Part shown: one piece after another, positions 62,280 to 64,000 of the stretch
How the letters are laid out: every line of letters begins with the position of its first letter
Position numbering within the stretch: the first letter of the stretch is position 1
Source: Thiotrichaceae bacterium UBA973
GTDB lineage: Bacteria > Pseudomonadota > Gammaproteobacteria > Eutrophobiales > Eutrophobiaceae
Length of the DNA stretch: 64,000 bases
Assembly (NCBI GenBank): GCA_002292815.1
Contig: DBBX01000020.1
Span: forward strand, 1-64,000
Direction of reading: 5' to 3'
Position numbers and translations under genes: made by a program
Notes under the pieces: model-generated
What the model saw: the letters and a program-made list of their open reading frames with translations, nothing else
Databases searched by the model: none
What the model was told of the DNA's origin: nothing

Positions 62280-62352
62280 TTGCTTCCCTACGCTGGTACT
62301 AACCAGATCAGGTCAAGGGTCAATCTCAGCCCACAAAGGCGCCCCTAGCTTG
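62280..62352 (-). promoter_or_regulatory. TPP riboswitch (THI element) upstream of thiC
   Basis: On the minus strand the leader reads from ctaggggcgcc through gctgagat ... acccttgacctgatctggttagtacc ... gcgtagggaagc, the conserved core of the thiamine pyrophosphate riboswitch. It ends about 60 bases before the thiC ATG, with no clear terminator between, so translational or Rho-based control is likely. A tattatat sequence on the minus strand just upstream (about 62360) could be the -10 box. Confidence 0.95.
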
Positions 62353-62421
62353 GTGACATGCTATATAATACGATTACGAACTACAACAACATTTAAATAG
62401 ACTCTAACGAGATATAAAGAT

Positions 62422-63075
62422 ATGGATTTTAAACAAGCCCGTTTCAATATGATTGAACAACAGATCCGAACCTGGGAAGTGCTCGACCAGGATGTACTGG
62501 ACCTATTAAACGAAATTCATCGTGAAGAATTTATCCCTGACACATATAAGAATCTCGCCTTGGCGGACACATCTATTCCAATCGGCCATGATCAAACTAC
62601 AATGGCTCCTAAATTCGAAGCCCGGATTCTACAATCTCTAGATGTAAAACCTGATGAATCGGTACTGGAAATAGGAACCGGTTGCGGTTATTTCACCGCG
62701 CTGCTCGCAAGCTCTGCAAGACAAATTAAAAGTGTTGATATTTTTCCTGACTTTATTGATGCTGCTAGTGAAAAAATAACAAAAACTAAATTAACGAATA
62801 TCGAACTCGAAAGTTGCGACGCATACTCATTATTAGAAAAATCAGAACGCTATGACATCATTGTATTTACCGCATCATTGCCAACAATGGATGAGCGATT
62901 TTTAGGTTTATTGAATGACCATGGTCGTCTGTTTGTCATAGTTGGAGAATCACCCGCCATGGAAGCGCGACTATACACAAAACAAAATGAGTCTAGCTGG
63001 TCACTTGAAAGTTTATTTGAGACTGACTTACCCGCCTTGATTGGAGCAAAACAAAAAGATGAGTTCAAATTCTAG
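62422..63075 (+). CDS. Pcm-like SAM methyltransferase without the PIMT active-site Ser
   Basis: The 217-residue protein has the Pcm fold: FKQARFNMIEQQIRTWEVLDQDVLDLLNEIHREEFIP, and motif I VLEIGTGCGYFTALLASSA. The PIMT site, normally T-I-S-x-P, reads TTMAP (DTSIPIGHDQTTMAPKFEA), with no Ser. The true Pcm is at 35994-36659 and keeps SQTISQP. This paralogue sits with a rhodanese and tolC, an arrangement I believe recurs in gammaproteobacteria. Role unknown; a modified methyltransferase is likely. Confidence 0.88.
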   Translation: MDFKQARFNMIEQQIRTWEVLDQDVLDLLNEIHREEFIPDTYKNLALADTSIPIGHDQTTMAPKFEARILQSLDVKPDESVLEIGTGCGYFTALLASSARQIKSVDIFPDFIDAASEKITKTKLTNIELESCDAYSLLEKSERYDIIVFTASLPTMDERFLGLLNDHGRLFVIVGESPAMEARLYTKQNESSWSLESLFETDLPALIGAKQKDEFKF

Positions 63076-63081
63076 TAGTTT

Positions 63082-63399
63082 ATGAAATCAATATCTCCAG
63101 CGACGCTTAAAACAATACTCGATGCAGGTGAAAAACCGCGTCTACTCGATGTGCGTGAAGCATGGGAGTACGACTTATGTAGCATCGAAGACTCCACAAA
63201 CATTAGCATGTCGAATATAGAGCAGATACTAAATGAATTTAAACCGGATGATGAAATAATCGTTATTTGTCATCACGGTATGCGTAGTTTTCAAGTCGCT
63301 AATTACCTAGAAGGTAACGACTATAGTAACATCACAAATCTTGAAGGCGGCGTTGATGCCTGGGCCAGGACTGTTGATACAGATATGGCTCAATATTGA
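63082..63399 (+). CDS. Rhodanese-like domain protein
   Basis: The 105-residue single rhodanese domain has LLDVREAWEYDLCSIEDSTNISMS and IIVICHHGMRSFQVANYLEGNDYSNITNLEGGVDAWAR. The active-site loop CHHGMRS holds the catalytic Cys, so sulfurtransferase activity is plausible. It lies 6 bases after the Pcm-like gene and 40 bases before tolC. Confidence 0.93.
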   Translation: MKSISPATLKTILDAGEKPRLLDVREAWEYDLCSIEDSTNISMSNIEQILNEFKPDDEIIVICHHGMRSFQVANYLEGNDYSNITNLEGGVDAWARTVDTDMAQY

Positions 63400-63439
63400 T
63401 AATTAACCTATGACAATAAAAAAATAAAAAGTCCTCTGC

Positions 63440-64000
63440 ATGAATACAAATAACCTTCTAGTAAAATCAACTTTTCTTGCGCTGTCACTTTCACTATCAA
63501 TAAATAGTTTTGGTTCAGATTTGATGCATGTCTATGAACTGGCTGTGAAAAATGATCAAGAATATATGCAAGCGTTAGCGACACATCGAGTAGCACTGGA
63601 ATCACGCCCCCAAGCGATGTCACGACTTCTCCCAGAGGTAAATTTTAGCGCCGAAACAATTCGTAATGATCAGGATATCTCTTCCAGCGGCGGCGCAGTG
63701 GGTTCAAGTGGTGATGTTAATTTCAATAGCCGCGGTTATCAATTAAGTGTTACCCAACCATTGTTCAGACGTGATCGCTTTATTGCCCTGGCTCAGTCTG
63801 GCAGTGAGATAAGAAAGGCAGAGGCTGAGCTTGTTGAGGCACAGCAAGCGTTGATTATTCGAATTGCCGAACGCTATTTCGCTATTCTGGCGGCTATTGA
63901 TAATATTGAATTTTCAAAGACAGAAGTAAAATCACTAAGCCGACAACTTGAGCAGGCCAACCAACGATTTGAAGTTGGCTTAAGCGCAATAACCGATATG
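63440..64000 (+). CDS. tolC: TolC-family outer membrane efflux protein, N-terminal part
   Basis: The first 187 residues lie in the window and the gene runs off the right edge. A signal peptide (MNTNNLLVKSTFLALSLSLSINSFGS) is followed by LMHVYELAVKNDQEYMQA, the TolC-family first helix, then LPEVNFSAETIRN, YQLSVTQPLFRRDRFIALAQ and LVEAQQALIIRIAERYFAIL, and an alpha-helical barrel coil. TolC is the outer-membrane channel for efflux pumps and type I secretion. The ATG at 63440 has no strong ribosome binding site, and translation may be coupled to the rhodanese gene. Confidence 0.9.
   Translation, partial: MNTNNLLVKSTFLALSLSLSINSFGSDLMHVYELAVKNDQEYMQALATHRVALESRPQAMSRLLPEVNFSAETIRNDQDISSSGGAVGSSGDVNFNSRGYQLSVTQPLFRRDRFIALAQSGSEIRKAEAELVEAQQALIIRIAERYFAILAAIDNIEFSKTEVKSLSRQLEQANQRFEVGLSAITDM

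Overview
The window is about 64 kb of gene-dense, AT-rich (roughly 40% GC by eye) chromosome from a Gram-negative gammaproteobacterium. The evidence is gene content and order: LPS-core genes (waaA, hldD, hldE), rpoS-nlpD-pcm-surE, rpsP-rimM-trmD-rplS, an initiator tRNA followed by rimP-nusA-infB-rbfA-truB-rpsO-pnp, gloB next to mltD with a yafS-like gene and rnhA-dnaQ, and tolC. I cannot name the genus. There is no insertion sequence, prophage, CRISPR array or rRNA operon; this is core chromosome with a few accessory patches.

Layout. 1-4.8 kb: a gene leaving the left edge, a small secreted protein, then hldE-hldD-waaA (minus). 4.9-9.2 kb: a DUF3108 protein, DsbC, an orphan GspE/PilB-type ATPase and XerD. 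9.4-11.4 kb: rpsP-rimM-trmD-rplS (minus). 11.6-17 kb: 5-formyl-THF cyclo-ligase, a lipoprotein, a bile-acid:Na+ symporter family protein, a peroxiredoxin-glutaredoxin fusion, and an ECF sigma factor with a probable membrane anti-sigma partner. 17.2-26 kb: the translation/transcription superoperon headed by tRNA-fMet. 26-28.6 kb: a divergent AmmeMemoRadiSam pair, followed by a decayed gene. 29-34 kb: TPR lipoprotein, PBP1b, a lysine-rich histone-H1-like protein and adk. 34-37.4 kb: rpoS-nlpD-pcm-surE (minus). 37.5-43.2 kb: argD-argF, a PuuD-like membrane protein, grxD, and a three-gene cluster with an alternative oxidase. 43.2-50 kb: dnaQ-rnhA-methyltransferase (minus) and gloB-mltD-aas (plus). 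50-53 kb: greB, a Tag-like glycosylase, apt, a carboxymuconolactone decarboxylase-like protein and an atypical SDR. 53.2-57.7 kb: a compact plus-strand run of glycosyltransferase, phosphatase, nucleosidase, SplB-like radical SAM enzyme and a PutP-type symporter. 57.7-60.3 kb: glnE split into two coupled genes. 60.4-64 kb: thiC with a TPP riboswitch, a Pcm-like methyltransferase, a rhodanese and the start of tolC.

The most unusual points are: glnE split exactly at the boundary between its two catalytic halves; the overlapping GT2-phosphatase-nucleosidase-SplB-PutP run; an alternative oxidase beside two uncharacterised membrane proteins; an H1-like gene whose reading frame seems to continue past a 9-A run; and three enzyme homologues (SDR, Pcm-like, Tag-like) that lack canonical catalytic residues. 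All calls come from reading sequence and translations; no database search was run.
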